Assembly: GCA_001636495.1 (NCBI GenBank)
Contig: KV440964.1
Coordinates: 1,876,666 to 1,940,665 of the forward strand
Reading direction: 5' to 3'
DNA length: 64,000 nt
From: Sutcliffiella horikoshii
GTDB taxonomy: Bacteria; Bacillota; Bacilli; Bacillales; Bacillaceae_I
Shown here piece after piece: positions 8,264 to 20,089 of this stretch. The first letter of the stretch is position 1. The number at the start of each line of letters is the position of its first letter. Made by a program: the position numbers and the translations under genes. The notes beneath the pieces were generated by a model, which saw nothing but the letters and a program-made list of their open reading frames with translations, made no database searches and was not told the DNA's origin.

Positions 8264-9456
8264 TGAAGGGCTACCGCTCCTCACACGTCGTCGTATTAAA
8301 TGGGACAAGCATTAAGAAATCAATCGTAGCAGTGATCTTAGGATTTATTCTTGTATTTGCGGTATCCGGTATTATGACCTCTCTCAAGCCAGAGTACCGA
8401 GTCACCTCGAGCTCCATCAATGAGTTTTCCAAAAGGTTTTCGGGGGAGTCGTTATTATATATCTTCGGCTATACCAATGCCTATTTTACACAAGGATTAT
8501 CAAGTGAAGCGAAAGCACCTAATTATGCTTCCGCCTTATTTGAGTTGACGACAAGCATTAATCTAGATGATCCACGCAGTCTTATCCGCAATGAAATTCC
8601 GGGCTTTGCTTATTATGACGGAGAAATTCTTGTAGCGGGCTCAGGGGTGAACTATACGGATATGCCGGTGGAATCTTCTCCGCCGATGGAAGTGCTGTTA
8701 GAAGAGAGACAAGCTTCGATCATCGATATGGAAGAGGAAGAAGATAAAGAGGAAAGTGTTCCACCTCCAGAGCAGACAACGGGAGACAAGCGTACAGTTC
8801 TGATTTATCACTCTCACTCCCGGGAATCGTTTCTGCCTTATCTTGAAGGGGTGACGAGTCCAAATGCCGCAAGTCATCCAGAAGTGAATGTAACACGCCT
8901 TGGCAAAAAGCTTCAGGAGGAACTAATACAGCGTGGCATTGGAACGGATATCGATACAACAGATACCGCTTTAGCCTTGAAGAACAGGGGTTGGGTGTAT
9001 GGACAATCCTATGACGTGACAAGGCCGATCGTGGAAGAGGCAATGGCGGGAAATCAGCACCTGAATTACCTGATTGATGTGCATCGGGATTCGGGGAGAA
9101 GGAAAAGCACGACGATGGACATAAACGGTGTACCGCATGCAAGGCTTTATTTTGTAATAGGGAAGAAAAATCAAAACTATGAGCAGAACCAGTACCTAGC
9201 CGAACAAATCCATAAAAAATTGGAGCAGAAATACCCGGGATTAAGTAAAGGTATATTTGTCCCGCCGGCTGTCGAGACTCGTAATGGTATATATAATCAG
9301 GATCTCTCTCCTAATTCCATGCTAATTGAAGTGGGGGGAGTCGATAATACATTTGAAGAGATGAACCGGACCCTTGAGATTTTTGCGGATGTGTTCAGTG
9401 AAATCTACTGGCAGGCAGAAAAAGTGGACGGAACTCCTGAAGATGAAGCCCAGTGA
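8263..9456 (+). CDS. spoIIP: SpoIIP, stage II sporulation peptidoglycan hydrolase
   Basis: The 397-residue protein has an N-terminal membrane anchor (about residues 22-42) and an extracytoplasmic part. The C-terminal SpoIIP amidase/endopeptidase domain contains HSHSRESFLPY, DVHRDSGRR and IEVGGVDNTFEEM, which carry the expected metal-binding and catalytic residues. SpoIIP works with SpoIID and SpoIIM to thin septal peptidoglycan and drive engulfment. GGGTGA lies five bases before the ATG. It follows gpr with a 69-bp gap that contains its own regulatory hairpin, and yqxA follows after 24 bases. Confidence 0.95.
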   Translation: MKGYRSSHVVVLNGTSIKKSIVAVILGFILVFAVSGIMTSLKPEYRVTSSSINEFSKRFSGESLLYIFGYTNAYFTQGLSSEAKAPNYASALFELTTSINLDDPRSLIRNEIPGFAYYDGEILVAGSGVNYTDMPVESSPPMEVLLEERQASIIDMEEEEDKEESVPPPEQTTGDKRTVLIYHSHSRESFLPYLEGVTSPNAASHPEVNVTRLGKKLQEELIQRGIGTDIDTTDTALALKNRGWVYGQSYDVTRPIVEEAMAGNQHLNYLIDVHRDSGRRKSTTMDINGVPHARLYFVIGKKNQNYEQNQYLAEQIHKKLEQKYPGLSKGIFVPPAVETRNGIYNQDLSPNSMLIEVGGVDNTFEEMNRTLEIFADVFSEIYWQAEKVDGTPEDEAQ

Positions 9457-9480
9457 TGCAGAAAAGGAGCTGAAAGTGCG

Positions 9481-9834
9481 ATGAAAAGATTTATGGTCAA
9501 ATGTTTATTCATTTCTCTAGTGCTATTTCTTGGAGTGCTTTTGGGGATGCAACAGGCAAATGAAGGGATGCGGAAAATGAAAGGGTACGATGATCCGGCC
9601 TTCAGTGGCCAGGCCTTTCATGTGGCAGAAACAACAGATGGAATAAATGGCACCATTCTTGGACGCCAGATAAATTCCCAGGATATGAAAGAGAAACAGG
9701 AGAAGCTCGAAGGAATTAAGGCGTATAATGTATTTTCTTCTGCAGGGAAAAAGCTGGCCGATGGCATGTCGGGCGTGATGAGCGGACTTTTTAATAAGGT
9801 GCAGGATACGATAGAGGAAAAGAACGAGGAATAA
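9481..9834 (+). CDS. yqxA: YqxA family protein (DUF3679), secreted or membrane-anchored
   Basis: The 117-residue protein has a positively charged start and one hydrophobic segment (about residues 8-24, ending GVLLGMQQA). An extracytoplasmic, partly charged helical tail follows. Sequence and position directly after spoIIP match YqxA of Bacillus. Its function is not established. The short spacing suggests co-expression with spoIIP in the mother cell. A terminator follows. Confidence 0.8.
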   Translation: MKRFMVKCLFISLVLFLGVLLGMQQANEGMRKMKGYDDPAFSGQAFHVAETTDGINGTILGRQINSQDMKEKQEKLEGIKAYNVFSSAGKKLADGMSGVMSGLFNKVQDTIEEKNEE

Positions 9835-9840
9835 TCTTAT

Positions 9841-9902
9841 AAAAGAGGGCGAAAATCATAAAGGATAAGTTTTACGATCCTATGTGAACGCTCTCTTTTT
9901 TT
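9841..9902 (+). terminator. Intrinsic terminator of spoIIP-yqxA
   Basis: AAAAGAGGGCG pairs with CGCTCTCTTTT (one G-U pair). The loop contains a second small stem (AGGAT/ATCCT), and a T run ends the structure. Confidence 0.8.
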
Positions 9903-9931
9903 GCTGAGGAAATCAATGCTTGGAAATTTCA

Positions 9932-9960
9932 TTGAATGTTCTAGTTCGAATTGATATAAT
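9932..9960 (+). promoter_or_regulatory. Sigma-A promoter of lepA
   Basis: TTGAAT (9932-9937) and TATAAT (9955-9960) have the ideal 17-base spacing, with TGA before the -10. Confidence 0.7.
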
Positions 9961-10004
9961 CAGAAATAGTGTACGTTGCCGAAAGTGTAGGAGTGAAACA
10001 GATA

Positions 10005-11840
10005 ATGAACAGAGAAGAACGGTTAAAAAGACAATCAAAGATAAGAAACTTTTCAATTATTGCCCATATTGATCATGGGAAATCAACGCTTGCAGACCGT
10101 ATTTTAGAAAAAACATCTGCATTGACACAAAGGGAAATGAAGAATCAGTTGCTCGATTCCATGGATCTCGAACGTGAGCGTGGAATTACAATTAAATTAA
10201 ATGCGGTTCAATTACGATATAAAGCAAACGATGGGGAAGAATACATTTTCCATCTTATTGATACACCGGGACATGTCGATTTTACATATGAGGTTTCCCG
10301 TAGTTTAGCCGCATGTGAAGGTGCCATTCTAGTGGTAGATGCAGCGCAAGGTATTGAAGCCCAAACGCTTGCAAACGTTTATTTGGCATTAGACAACAAT
10401 CTGGAAATTATGCCAGTTATTAATAAGATAGACTTGCCTAGTGCAGAGCCAGAGCGTGTTCGCCAAGAAATAGAGGATGTTATTGGCTTGGATGCATCTG
10501 ATGCAGTTTTAGCTAGTGCGAAGGCAGGCATTGGGATTGAAGATATTTTAGAGCAGGCTGTCGAGAGGATTCCTGCGCCACAAGGTGATCCTGATGCACC
10601 TTTGCAAGCACTTATTTTTGATAGCTTATTTGACCCATACCGTGGAGTTGTCGCTTACATTAGGGTAGTGCATGGTACAGTTAAGGTTGGCGATAAAATC
10701 AAAATGATGGCAACGGGAAAAGAGTTCGAGGTTAACGAAGTAGGTGTATTCACACCGAAAGCGTTGATGCTGGATGAACTGACAGTCGGTGATGTAGGCT
10801 TCTTAACTGCTGCTATCAAAAACGTTGGCGATACTCGTGTTGGTGATACAATCACGAGTGCGAAGAATGGTGCTGTTACGCCGCTTCCAGGTTACAGAAA
10901 ATTAAATCCAATGGTATACTGCGGACTTTACCCAATTGATTCAGCTAAATTCAATGATCTTCGTGATGCATTGGAAAAACTGGAACTTAATGATTCTGCA
11001 CTACAATACGAACCTGAAACATCTCAAGCGTTAGGCTTTGGTTTCCGTTGTGGCTTCTTGGGATTGCTTCATATGGAAATCATTCAGGAACGTATCGAGC
11101 GAGAATTTAATATTGATTTAATTACGACAGCCCCGTCTGTTATTTACCAGGTACATTTAACGGATGGAACAGAGCTGAGTGTAGATAATCCATCAAATAT
11201 GCCTGATCCACAAACGATTGATCGTGTGGAAGAGCCTTATGTGAAAGCAACAGTGATGGTTCCAAACGAATATGTTGGAGCAGTTATGGAGCTTTGCCAG
11301 GATAAGCGTGGAAACTTTATTGATATGCAATATCTCGATGATATTCGAGTGAGTATCGTTTATGAAATTCCATTAGCTGAAATCGTATATGACTTTTTTG
11401 ACCAATTAAAATCGAATACAAAAGGGTATGCCTCCTTTGATTATGAGTTGATTGGGTACAAGCCTTCCAAACTTGTGAAGATGGATATTCTTCTAAATGC
11501 TGAAAAAGTGGATGCACTATCCTTTATTGTTCATAACGATTCTGCCTACGACCGCGGAAAAATAATCGTGGAGAAATTAAAGGAACTTATTCCAAGACAA
11601 CAGTTTGAGGTTCCAATCCAAGCTGCAGTAGGTCAAAAGATTATCGCTAGGTCAACGATTAAATCGATGGGGAAGAACGTTCTTGCCAAATGTTACGGTG
11701 GAGATATTTCACGTAAACGTAAGCTTTTAGATAAGCAAAAAGAAGGTAAAAAACGTATGAAACAGGTTGGTTCTGTTGAAGTGCCACAAGAAGCGTTCAT
11801 GGCGGTCCTGAAAATGGACGATGCAGCGAAGAAAAAGTGA
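10005..11840 (+). CDS. lepA: Elongation factor 4 (LepA), ribosome-associated GTPase
   Basis: The 611-residue translational GTPase shows [14 protein letters not shown] (G1), the RGITIK switch I threonine, DTPGHVDF (G3) and NKIDLP (G4). Domain II, two EF-G-like domains and the LepA-specific C-terminal domain follow. LepA acts on the ribosome and has been proposed to back-translocate it or to assist initiation and assembly. I chose the ATG at 10005, which has GGAGTG nine bases upstream. An in-frame GTG 36 bases earlier lacks a site. It carries its own promoter and terminator and precedes hemW. Confidence 0.96.
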   Translation: MNREERLKRQSKIRNFSIIAHIDHGKSTLADRILEKTSALTQREMKNQLLDSMDLERERGITIKLNAVQLRYKANDGEEYIFHLIDTPGHVDFTYEVSRSLAACEGAILVVDAAQGIEAQTLANVYLALDNNLEIMPVINKIDLPSAEPERVRQEIEDVIGLDASDAVLASAKAGIGIEDILEQAVERIPAPQGDPDAPLQALIFDSLFDPYRGVVAYIRVVHGTVKVGDKIKMMATGKEFEVNEVGVFTPKALMLDELTVGDVGFLTAAIKNVGDTRVGDTITSAKNGAVTPLPGYRKLNPMVYCGLYPIDSAKFNDLRDALEKLELNDSALQYEPETSQALGFGFRCGFLGLLHMEIIQERIEREFNIDLITTAPSVIYQVHLTDGTELSVDNPSNMPDPQTIDRVEEPYVKATVMVPNEYVGAVMELCQDKRGNFIDMQYLDDIRVSIVYEIPLAEIVYDFFDQLKSNTKGYASFDYELIGYKPSKLVKMDILLNAEKVDALSFIVHNDSAYDRGKIIVEKLKELIPRQQFEVPIQAAVGQKIIARSTIKSMGKNVLAKCYGGDISRKRKLLDKQKEGKKRMKQVGSVEVPQEAFMAVLKMDDAAKKK

Positions 11841-11862
11841 TAGATTAATTAAGCTATAGTCG

Positions 11863-11891
11863 AAAAATACCGCAGAGATGCGGTATTTTTT
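11863..11891 (+). terminator. Intrinsic terminator of lepA
   Basis: AAAAATACCGC and GCGGTATTTTTT form an 11-bp stem with a six-base loop. Confidence 0.85.
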
Positions 11892-11948
11892 CATAATGGA
11901 AATGCCTGTGCTATAGTTTAGATACTATTTAATGAAAGTGTGATTGTT

Positions 11949-13088
11949 GTGATTAAATCAGCCTATATCCATATTCCATTTTGTGAGCATATTTGTCATT
12001 ATTGCGATTTTAATAAAGTTTTTCTGAAAAATCAGCCAGTGGATGCCTATTTGGAGTTCATGGATGTGGAAATGAAAAATACAATAGATCGTTTTCCGAC
12101 TCAACATTTGGAAACCATCTTTGTTGGAGGTGGAACTCCGACGGCTTTAAACCAAAAGCAGTTATCCTACCTATTGGAATCCATTCAACGAAACTTTGAT
12201 GTGGTGCCTGACATAGAATATACCTTTGAAGCAAATCCTGGAGATTTATCTCTTGAGAAGCTGCGGTTATTAAAAGAGGGCGGGGTAAATCGCCTAAGTT
12301 TTGGCGTTCAAAGCTTTAATGATGACCTCTTGAAAAGAATAGGAAGATCTCATCGTAAAACGGATGTTTTTAAATCGATCGAGCATGCCAGAGAGGCTGG
12401 CTTTGATAATATTAGTGTGGACCTCATATACAGCCTTCCCGATCAAACGGTGGAGGATTTTCAGGATACCCTTCATACGGCATTTTCCCTTGGAATGGAA
12501 CACTACTCTGCCTACTCATTGATTATTGAACCGAAAACGGTGTTCTATAATCTGATGAGTAAGGGGAAACTCCCGCTTCCGACTCAAGAGGAAGAAACCA
12601 GCATGTATGATGTTCTTTTGAATGAAATGGAAAAGCATGGGTACCACCAGTATGAAATATCAAATTTTGCCAAGGAAGGTTATGAGAGCAAGCACAATCT
12701 CACATACTGGGATAATGAGTCCTATTACGGAATCGGAGCGGGTGCTCACAGTTATACAGAAGGTGTTCGCCGTGCAAACCATGGACCACTGAAGAAATAT
12801 ATGGATTCCATCAGTGAGACTGGATTTCCTTATAAAGAGGAACATGTGGTGACAAGAGAAGAAAGAATCGAAGAAGAGATGTTCTTAGGCTTACGCAAGA
12901 CACAAGGAGTTTCTATCTCTAAATTTGAACGAAAATTCGACGCAGAGATGCTAAATATTCTTAAAGGGCCGATTGAAGAAAACATTCAAAGAGGGCTTTT
13001 GGAACAGCAAGGAGACTTTATCCGTTTAACAAAAAAAGGAAAATTTCTCGGCAATGAAGTTTTTCAAGGTTTTATTGGTGCGATCTGA
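11949..13088 (+). CDS. hemW: HemW, radical SAM heme chaperone (HemN-like)
   Basis: The protein starts with YIHIPFCEHICHYCDF, which contains the CxxxCxxC iron-sulfur site of radical SAM enzymes. GGGTPT, the SFGVQSF strand and a C-terminal HemN domain follow. These proteins were once annotated as oxygen-independent coproporphyrinogen oxidase but are now seen mostly as heme-binding chaperones. The GTG at 11949 gives 379 residues and places the start at the conserved IKSAYIHIP. A GTG nine bases earlier is possible, and neither has a strong ribosome binding site. The stop overlaps the hrcA promoter. Confidence 0.88.
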   Translation: MIKSAYIHIPFCEHICHYCDFNKVFLKNQPVDAYLEFMDVEMKNTIDRFPTQHLETIFVGGGTPTALNQKQLSYLLESIQRNFDVVPDIEYTFEANPGDLSLEKLRLLKEGGVNRLSFGVQSFNDDLLKRIGRSHRKTDVFKSIEHAREAGFDNISVDLIYSLPDQTVEDFQDTLHTAFSLGMEHYSAYSLIIEPKTVFYNLMSKGKLPLPTQEEETSMYDVLLNEMEKHGYHQYEISNFAKEGYESKHNLTYWDNESYYGIGAGAHSYTEGVRRANHGPLKKYMDSISETGFPYKEEHVVTREERIEEEMFLGLRKTQGVSISKFERKFDAEMLNILKGPIEENIQRGLLEQQGDFIRLTKKGKFLGNEVFQGFIGAI

Positions 13089-13117
13089 TTGACATGTGAA
13101 TGGGTATTTGGTAATTT
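13089..13117 (+). promoter_or_regulatory. Sigma-A promoter of the hrcA-dnaK operon
   Basis: TTGACA (13089-13094) and TAATTT (13112-13117) are spaced by 17 bases. The -35 overlaps the end of hemW, and the CIRCE operator starts 10 bases after the -10. Confidence 0.75.
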
Positions 13118-13127
13118 ATTTATAGAA

Positions 13128-13154
13128 TTAGCACTCGATGAATAAGAGTGCTAA
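13128..13154 (+). promoter_or_regulatory. CIRCE operator, HrcA binding site
   Basis: TTAGCACTC, nine bases, then GAGTGCTAA is a perfect copy of the CIRCE consensus. It covers the expected transcription start of the heat-shock operon and ends 15 bases before hrcA. HrcA bound here represses the operon, and GroEL-dependent loss of HrcA activity relieves it under heat stress. Confidence 0.98.
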
Positions 13155-13169
13155 CAGAGGTGATGCTGA

Positions 13170-14201
13170 GTGCTTACAGAACGACAGTTGTTAGTATTGC
13201 AAGTCATAATTGACGACTTTATCCGATCTGCACAACCTGTTGGCTCCAGAACGCTCTCAAAGAAAGATGAAATTTCGTTCAGCTCGGCCACCATCAGAAA
13301 TGAAATGGCTGACTTGGAGGAATTGGGATTCATTGAAAAAACACATACTTCTTCAGGAAGGGTTCCATCGGAAAAAGGGTACCGCTATTATGTGGATCAC
13401 CTACTTTCCCCGGAAAGGCTTACGAAGCAAGATGTGTTTGAAATCAAATCCATCTTTCGTGAGCAAATATATGAATTGGAAAAAACCGTACAAAAATCTG
13501 CACAGATTCTTTCTGACCTGACCAAGTACACATCCATTGTTCTTGGGCCCGGAGCAAGAGATCACAGGCTTAAAAACCTGCAAATCATTCCTATCAATCC
13601 GGAACAGGCGGTTGCAATCATTGTGACGGATACGGGACATGTAGAAAACCGCATGTTTTCCTTTCCGGCCAGCATGGATTCATCCGACATCCAGAAGATG
13701 GTCAATATCTTAAATGAACGTTTGGTGGGGGTACCCCTCTCAGAACTTATCAACAAGCTATATAAGGAAGTGGCAACACTCTTAAGATCTCATATCGGGA
13801 ACTATGAAAACATTTTGCGATCCTTAAGCTCCACTCTCTATATGGAGGAAAAGGATAAGGTGTTTTTTGGGGGCAAAACGAACATGCTTGCCCAACCCGA
13901 GTTCAATGATATCAATAAGATTCGTTCACTTATGCTGTTGATTGATCAGGGAAAGGATTTGTCCCAGCATATTCGTGCAAAAGAAGCAGGTATTCATATC
14001 AAGATAGGCAGTGAGAATAACATTCCAGGCATGGAGGGCTGCAGTATTATTTCTGCCAGCTATTCCATCGGACCAGAGCAGCTCGGAACCATAGCCTTGC
14101 TAGGGCCGACCAGGATGGAATATTCCCGTGTCGTCAGTCTTTTGCAGCTTATCAGTTCCGACCTTTCCGAGGCGGTCAATAAACTGTATCAAAAGGACTG
14201 A
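13170..14201 (+). CDS. hrcA: HrcA, heat-shock repressor
   Basis: The 343-residue protein has an N-terminal winged helix (ILxxII...PVGSRTL...[13 protein letters not shown]) that binds CIRCE, followed by the HrcA GAF-like and dimerisation domains. It represses its own operon. The start is GTG, with AGAGGTG upstream. Being first in an operon under a CIRCE box gives the classical autoregulatory loop. It is followed by grpE after a 93-base gap measured to the chosen TTG start. Confidence 0.96.
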   Translation: MLTERQLLVLQVIIDDFIRSAQPVGSRTLSKKDEISFSSATIRNEMADLEELGFIEKTHTSSGRVPSEKGYRYYVDHLLSPERLTKQDVFEIKSIFREQIYELEKTVQKSAQILSDLTKYTSIVLGPGARDHRLKNLQIIPINPEQAVAIIVTDTGHVENRMFSFPASMDSSDIQKMVNILNERLVGVPLSELINKLYKEVATLLRSHIGNYENILRSLSSTLYMEEKDKVFFGGKTNMLAQPEFNDINKIRSLMLLIDQGKDLSQHIRAKEAGIHIKIGSENNIPGMEGCSIISASYSIGPEQLGTIALLGPTRMEYSRVVSLLQLISSDLSEAVNKLYQKD

Positions 14202-14294
14202 GCATGGAAATATTGTTAGGGGATGGAGTTCCTGCTCCGTCCTATCACTATGGAAAAACAACATGATTTACATACTTTAAGGGAGGTGAAACCA

Positions 14295-14852
14295 TTGGTA
14301 AACGAGAACGAACAAGCAACAGTTGAAAATGAAGAAGAAGTAACAATAGAAGAAACGCAAGAAACGACGGAGAAAGTGGAAGAAGTGGAAGTCTCTGCAG
14401 AACAGGAGAAAATCTCCGCGCTGGAAGCTAAGCTTGAGGAGTCGGAAAACCGCCTTCTTCGCTTGCAAGCAGATTTTGACAACTACCGTCGACGTGTGAG
14501 ACTTGACCAAGAGGCTGCACAGAAATACCGTGCACAAAATCTTGTTACAGATATACTTCCTGCCCTTGATAACTTTGAGCGTGCGCTTAAAGTCGATTCA
14601 GAGGATGAGAAAATCAAAACATTTTTACAAGGTATGGAAATGGTGCACCGTCAGTTAGTGGAGGCACTAAAAGCAGAAGGACTAGAAGCGATCGAAGCGG
14701 TTGGACAGTCATTCGATCCTAACCTACACCAGGCAGTCATGCAGGTGGAAGAGGGAGAAGCGGAATCCAACACTGTTTTGGAAGAGTTCCAAAAAGGGTA
14801 TAAGCTCAAAGATCGTATCATCCGCCCATCCATGGTAAAAGTAAAGCAATAG
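14295..14852 (+). CDS. grpE: GrpE, nucleotide exchange factor of DnaK
   Basis: GrpE releases ADP from DnaK. The N-terminus is acidic and disordered (about residues 1-35), followed by a long coiled coil and the beta domain, with the conserved [19 protein letters not shown] and IRPSMVKV segments. I chose the TTG at 14295, seven bases after a GGGAGGTG site, giving 185 residues. An upstream ATG would add 24 non-conserved residues. A dispersed repeat begins right at its stop codon and separates it from dnaK. Confidence 0.95.
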   Translation: MVNENEQATVENEEEVTIEETQETTEKVEEVEVSAEQEKISALEAKLEESENRLLRLQADFDNYRRRVRLDQEAAQKYRAQNLVTDILPALDNFERALKVDSEDEKIKTFLQGMEMVHRQLVEALKAEGLEAIEAVGQSFDPNLHQAVMQVEEGEAESNTVLEEFQKGYKLKDRIIRPSMVKVKQ

Positions 14853-14974
14853 TTGATTGTAGTGGAAGGCACGAGACTCCTGCGGGGGAGTAGCGACAAT
14901 GTTGAGACCCCCAAGCGAAGCGAGGAGGCTCAAGGTCGCCCCGCGGAAAGCGAGTGCCTGCAACGAAAATCAAC
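14852..14974 (+). repeat. Dispersed structured repeat, copy 1 (grpE-dnaK spacer)
   Basis: One of six copies in the window. Outer arms GTTGATT and AATCAAC close a multi-branched fold with inner pairs GCGGGG/CCCCGC, GCGAC/GTCGC (partly changed here) and TTGAG/CTCAA. It begins at the grpE stop codon and lies inside the heat-shock operon, so it is transcribed with it. Confidence 0.85.
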
Positions 14975-14997
14975 AGTTAACACGAATCTAAAAATAA

Positions 14998-16875
<1,878 letters not shown>

Positions 16876-16906
16876 GATAAAGTCCTAGGGCTTTTCTGAT
16901 AAAGAT

Positions 16907-16945
16907 AAAAAGAAAGTCGAAGCCATGGCTTTGGCTTTCTTTTTA
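16907..16945 (+). terminator. Intrinsic terminator after dnaK
   Basis: AAAAAGAAAG with inner AAGCC pairs with GGCTT and CTTTCTTTTT, and a T run closes the hairpin. It probably lowers expression of the distal genes relative to dnaK. Confidence 0.75.
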
Positions 16946-16962
16946 TGTAAATAAGAACTACC

Positions 16963-17088
16963 CTTGGTGCCTGGAGTGGAAGGTGGTCGACTCCTGCGGG
17001 AGGTAGCGGTAGCTTGAGACCCCGCAACAAAGTGAGGAGGCTCAAGCACCGCCCCTAGGAAAGCGAACATCTGGAACGAAAGGCAACA
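16963..17088 (+). repeat. Dispersed structured repeat, copy 2 (dnaK-dnaJ spacer)
   Basis: This copy belongs to a second subtype, shared with copy 4. The inner arm GCGGT pairs with ACCGC and GCTTGAG with CTCAAGC, whereas other copies use GCGAC/GTCGC and CTTGAG/CTCAAG. The change on both arms keeps pairing. The outer arms are more degenerate than in the other copies. Confidence 0.8.
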
Positions 17089-17129
17089 AGGAGGTCAACC
17101 AGTAAGAGGTGTTAAGCATACAACTTTTA

Positions 17130-17159
17130 TTGCTTTTTCCCTCTTTCAGGTGATACAAT
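17130..17159 (+). promoter_or_regulatory. Candidate internal sigma-A promoter upstream of dnaJ
   Basis: TTGCTT (17130-17135) and TACAAT (17154-17159) are 18 bases apart. B. subtilis also has a second promoter between dnaK and dnaJ, which fits the terminator seen after dnaK here. Confidence 0.55.
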
Positions 17160-17194
17160 AACCTTTATGTGAATGAAACGGGAGTGGGTATTTA

Positions 17195-18322
17195 ATGAGT
17201 AAACGCGATTACTATGAAGTGCTTGGCGTCAGTAAAAGCGCGTCGAAAGATGAAATAAAGAAAGCTTACAGAAAGCTATCCAAACAATACCATCCGGACA
17301 TCAATAAAGCAGACGATGCAGCGGACAAATTTAAAGAAATCAAAGAAGCTTACGAAGTACTAAGTGACGACCAAAAGAAAGCGCACTATGACCAATTCGG
17401 ACATACCGATCCTAACCAAGGATTTGGAGGCGGCGGTGGATTTGACGGCGGCTTCGGCTTTGAAGATATTTTCGAAACATTCTTCGGCGGTCAAGGCGGC
17501 GGAAGAAGACGTCGTGATCCGAACGCGCCAAGGCAAGGGGCAGACCTTCAATACACCATGACTCTTGGTTTTGAAGAAGCTGCTTTCGGAAAAGAAACAA
17601 CCATCGAAATACCTGTGGAAGAAACATGTGATACCTGTACAGGAACAGGTGCAAAGCCTGGTACGAAAGTGGAAACATGTTCGAATTGCCGTGGAACCGG
17701 CCAAGAGAGTGTGGAACAAAACACGCCGTTTGGTCGTATTGTCAACAGAAGAACTTGTTCCAAATGTAATGGTTCCGGGAAGTCCATTCCTAACAAATGT
17801 ACAACATGTCATGGTGCAGGCCGTGTGAAAAAACGCAATACAATCAAGGTCAACATCCCTGCTGGTGTGGATGAGGGACAACAATTGCGTGTAGCAGGTA
17901 AAGGCGAAGCTGGAGTGAACGGTGGACCTGCTGGTGACCTGTATGTTGTCTTCCATGTAAGAAGACATGAATTCTTTGAACGAGATGGCGATGATGTATA
18001 CTGCGAAATGCCAATTACTTTTGCTCAAGCTGCACTTGGGGATGAAGTTGAGGTTCCTACATTGCACGGAAAAGTTAAGCTAAAAGTACCTGGTGGAACG
18101 CAAACTGGCACCAACTTCCGTCTAAAAGGCAAAGGAATTGCCAATGTGCGCGGCTATGGGCAAGGCGATCAGCATATCAAGATCCGCGTGATTACTCCGA
18201 CAAAACTTTCGGAGAAACAAAAACAGTTGATGCGCGAGTTTGCTGAAATTAGCGGTCAGACGCCGGATGAGCAAGAAGACAGTTTTTTTGCAAAAGTGAA
18301 ACGTGTCCTTAAAGGTCAATAA
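17195..18322 (+). CDS. dnaJ: DnaJ, Hsp40 co-chaperone
   Basis: The 375-residue type I Hsp40 has a J domain (residues 1-70, with QYHPDINK containing HPD) and a Gly/Phe-rich linker. Four zinc-finger repeats follow ([32 protein letters not shown]), then C-terminal substrate-binding domains. It delivers substrates to DnaK and stimulates its ATPase. GGAGTGGG lies upstream of the ATG. It heads the distal part of the heat-shock operon, with prmA, rsmE and mtaB. Confidence 0.97.
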   Translation: MSKRDYYEVLGVSKSASKDEIKKAYRKLSKQYHPDINKADDAADKFKEIKEAYEVLSDDQKKAHYDQFGHTDPNQGFGGGGGFDGGFGFEDIFETFFGGQGGGRRRRDPNAPRQGADLQYTMTLGFEEAAFGKETTIEIPVEETCDTCTGTGAKPGTKVETCSNCRGTGQESVEQNTPFGRIVNRRTCSKCNGSGKSIPNKCTTCHGAGRVKKRNTIKVNIPAGVDEGQQLRVAGKGEAGVNGGPAGDLYVVFHVRRHEFFERDGDDVYCEMPITFAQAALGDEVEVPTLHGKVKLKVPGGTQTGTNFRLKGKGIANVRGYGQGDQHIKIRVITPTKLSEKQKQLMREFAEISGQTPDEQEDSFFAKVKRVLKGQ

Positions 18323-18369
18323 AATAAGTATCAGTAGCTATCATTAAGTCAGGATTGGAGTTGGTATGA

Positions 18370-19311
18370 ATGAAATGGTCAGAAATTAGTATCCATACAA
18401 CAAATGAGGCGGTTGAACCTATATCCCATATTCTTCATGAGGCAGGTGCCAGTGGCGTGGTGATAGAGGACCCATTTGAACTCACGAAGGAAAGAGAAGA
18501 TCAATTCGGAGAGATATACCAACTCAATCCTGATGATTACCCTGAAGAAGGCGTCGTAATGAAAGCGTACCTCCCTGTTAACAGCTTTTTAGGTGAAACA
18601 GTAGAAGGAATAAAAGATGCAATTAATAACCTTTTGGTCTATGATATTGACCTTGGATTAAACAATATTTCTATCAGTGAAGTGAATGAGGAAGAGTGGG
18701 CCACAGCTTGGAAAAAGTACTACAATCCTGTAAAAATTTCCGAAAAGTTCACCATCGTGCCTACATGGGAAACATATGAACCCGTAAGCTCCGATGAGAA
18801 AATTATTGAGCTTGACCCGGGAATGGCGTTTGGGACAGGAACTCATCCCACTACAGTACTCTGTATCCAAGCAATCGAGAGAACCGTCAAGCCTCAAGAT
18901 AAAGTGATTGATGTAGGAACAGGGTCAGGAGTGCTAAGTATTGCTGCAGCCATGATGGGTGCTGATGAAGTACTTGCTCTCGATCTGGATGATGTGGCAG
19001 TGGAATCAGCCAAACTGAACATCAAGCTGAATAAAGTGCATCCAACAGTAACGGTGAAACAAAATAACCTGTTAAAAAATGTAGAAGGCCCTGTAGATGT
19101 GGTTGTTGCAAATATTTTAGCAGAGGTAATTGTCCGTTTTACGGATGATGTTTACCGCGTGTTGGAAAACGGCGGAACATTCATCTCCTCAGGCATCATT
19201 AGCATGAAAAAGCAAGATGTGAAAGACGCCCTTATCAAATCAGGCTTCAAAATTGAAGAAACCATGATGATGGAAGACTGGGTAGCTTTTATTGCCAAAA
19301 AAGAAGAATAA
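18370..19311 (+). CDS. prmA: PrmA, ribosomal protein L11 methyltransferase
   Basis: The 313-residue protein begins [18 protein letters not shown] and has a substrate-recognition domain followed by a Rossmann methyltransferase domain with [15 protein letters not shown] as SAM motif I and [10 protein letters not shown]. It trimethylates L11. An overlapping ATG four bases upstream is out of frame. The conserved MKWSE start and GGAG support the ATG at 18370. Its place after dnaJ matches yqeT of B. subtilis. Confidence 0.94.
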   Translation: MKWSEISIHTTNEAVEPISHILHEAGASGVVIEDPFELTKEREDQFGEIYQLNPDDYPEEGVVMKAYLPVNSFLGETVEGIKDAINNLLVYDIDLGLNNISISEVNEEEWATAWKKYYNPVKISEKFTIVPTWETYEPVSSDEKIIELDPGMAFGTGTHPTTVLCIQAIERTVKPQDKVIDVGTGSGVLSIAAAMMGADEVLALDLDDVAVESAKLNIKLNKVHPTVTVKQNNLLKNVEGPVDVVVANILAEVIVRFTDDVYRVLENGGTFISSGIISMKKQDVKDALIKSGFKIEETMMMEDWVAFIAKKEE

Positions 19312-19317
19312 GCGAGC

Positions 19318-20079
19318 GTGATGATCGTGCAACGTTATTTTATTGACTCTAATCAAATAGATGAAGCCTCCATTACAATTACTGGTGAAGATGTTCACCA
19401 TATAGTACGGGTTATGAGGATGAACGTGGACGATCAACTTTTATGCAGCTGTTCGGAAACCAGGCAAACAGCTCTATGCCAAATTGCTGAAATTACCAAT
19501 GATATGGTGGTTACGCATATTGTAGAATGGATAAAGGCTGAAACGGAAATACCTGTTCGTGTAACGATTGCGAACGGGTTGCCTAAAGGAGATAAATTGG
19601 AACTAGTCATACAAAAGGGTACAGAACTCGGAGCCGAGTCGTTTATCCCTTTTAATGCTGCTCGTTCAATTGTGAAATGGGACGAAAAGAAGGGCAAAAA
19701 GAAAGTAGAACGTTGGAATAAGATTGCCAAGGAAGCGGCTGAGCAGTCACATCGTTCCATGGTTCCCAAAGTGGAAGAGCCTGCTTCACTAGCCCAACTT
19801 TTAGAAAAGAGCAAAGACTATACTTATAAGATTGTCGCCTATGAAGAAAGTGCAAAGGAAGGGGAACGGGCTGCTTTTGCCACAACCCTCCAAAACATGA
19901 AACACGATGAGTCGGTCCTATGCGTGTTCGGTCCTGAAGGGGGCCTTACGGAAAAGGAAATCGCAAAACTTGTGGAACATGGATTTGTCCCTTGTGCGCT
20001 TGGGCCAAGAATATTAAGAACGGAAACGGCACCGCTATATGCACTTGCCGCCATTTCGTATCATTTTGAATTAATGTGA
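19318..20079 (+). CDS. rsmE: RsmE, 16S rRNA m3U1498 methyltransferase
   Basis: The protein has an N-terminal PUA-like domain (QRYFID...ITGEDVHHIVRVMRM) and a SPOUT methyltransferase domain with LPKGDK, GPEGGLTEKEI and LGPRILRTETAPLYAL, the knot region that binds SAM. Start choice is open: GTG 19318, ATG 19321 and GTG 19327 are all in frame, and the conserved start MQRYF would favour the last. It lies six bases after prmA and is probably translationally coupled to it. Confidence 0.93.
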   Translation: MMIVQRYFIDSNQIDEASITITGEDVHHIVRVMRMNVDDQLLCSCSETRQTALCQIAEITNDMVVTHIVEWIKAETEIPVRVTIANGLPKGDKLELVIQKGTELGAESFIPFNAARSIVKWDEKKGKKKVERWNKIAKEAAEQSHRSMVPKVEEPASLAQLLEKSKDYTYKIVAYEESAKEGERAAFATTLQNMKHDESVLCVFGPEGGLTEKEIAKLVEHGFVPCALGPRILRTETAPLYALAAISYHFELM

Positions 20080-20089
20080 GGTGGAAAAC

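Noticed and set aside
14223-14294. N-terminal extension of grpE from an upstream ATG
   Set aside because: The extension is not conserved, while TTG 14295 has an ideal GGGAGGTG site and gives the family length.
17360-18067. 235-codon minus-strand ORF
   Set aside because: It is an antisense shadow of dnaJ; the sense frame has all DnaJ motifs.
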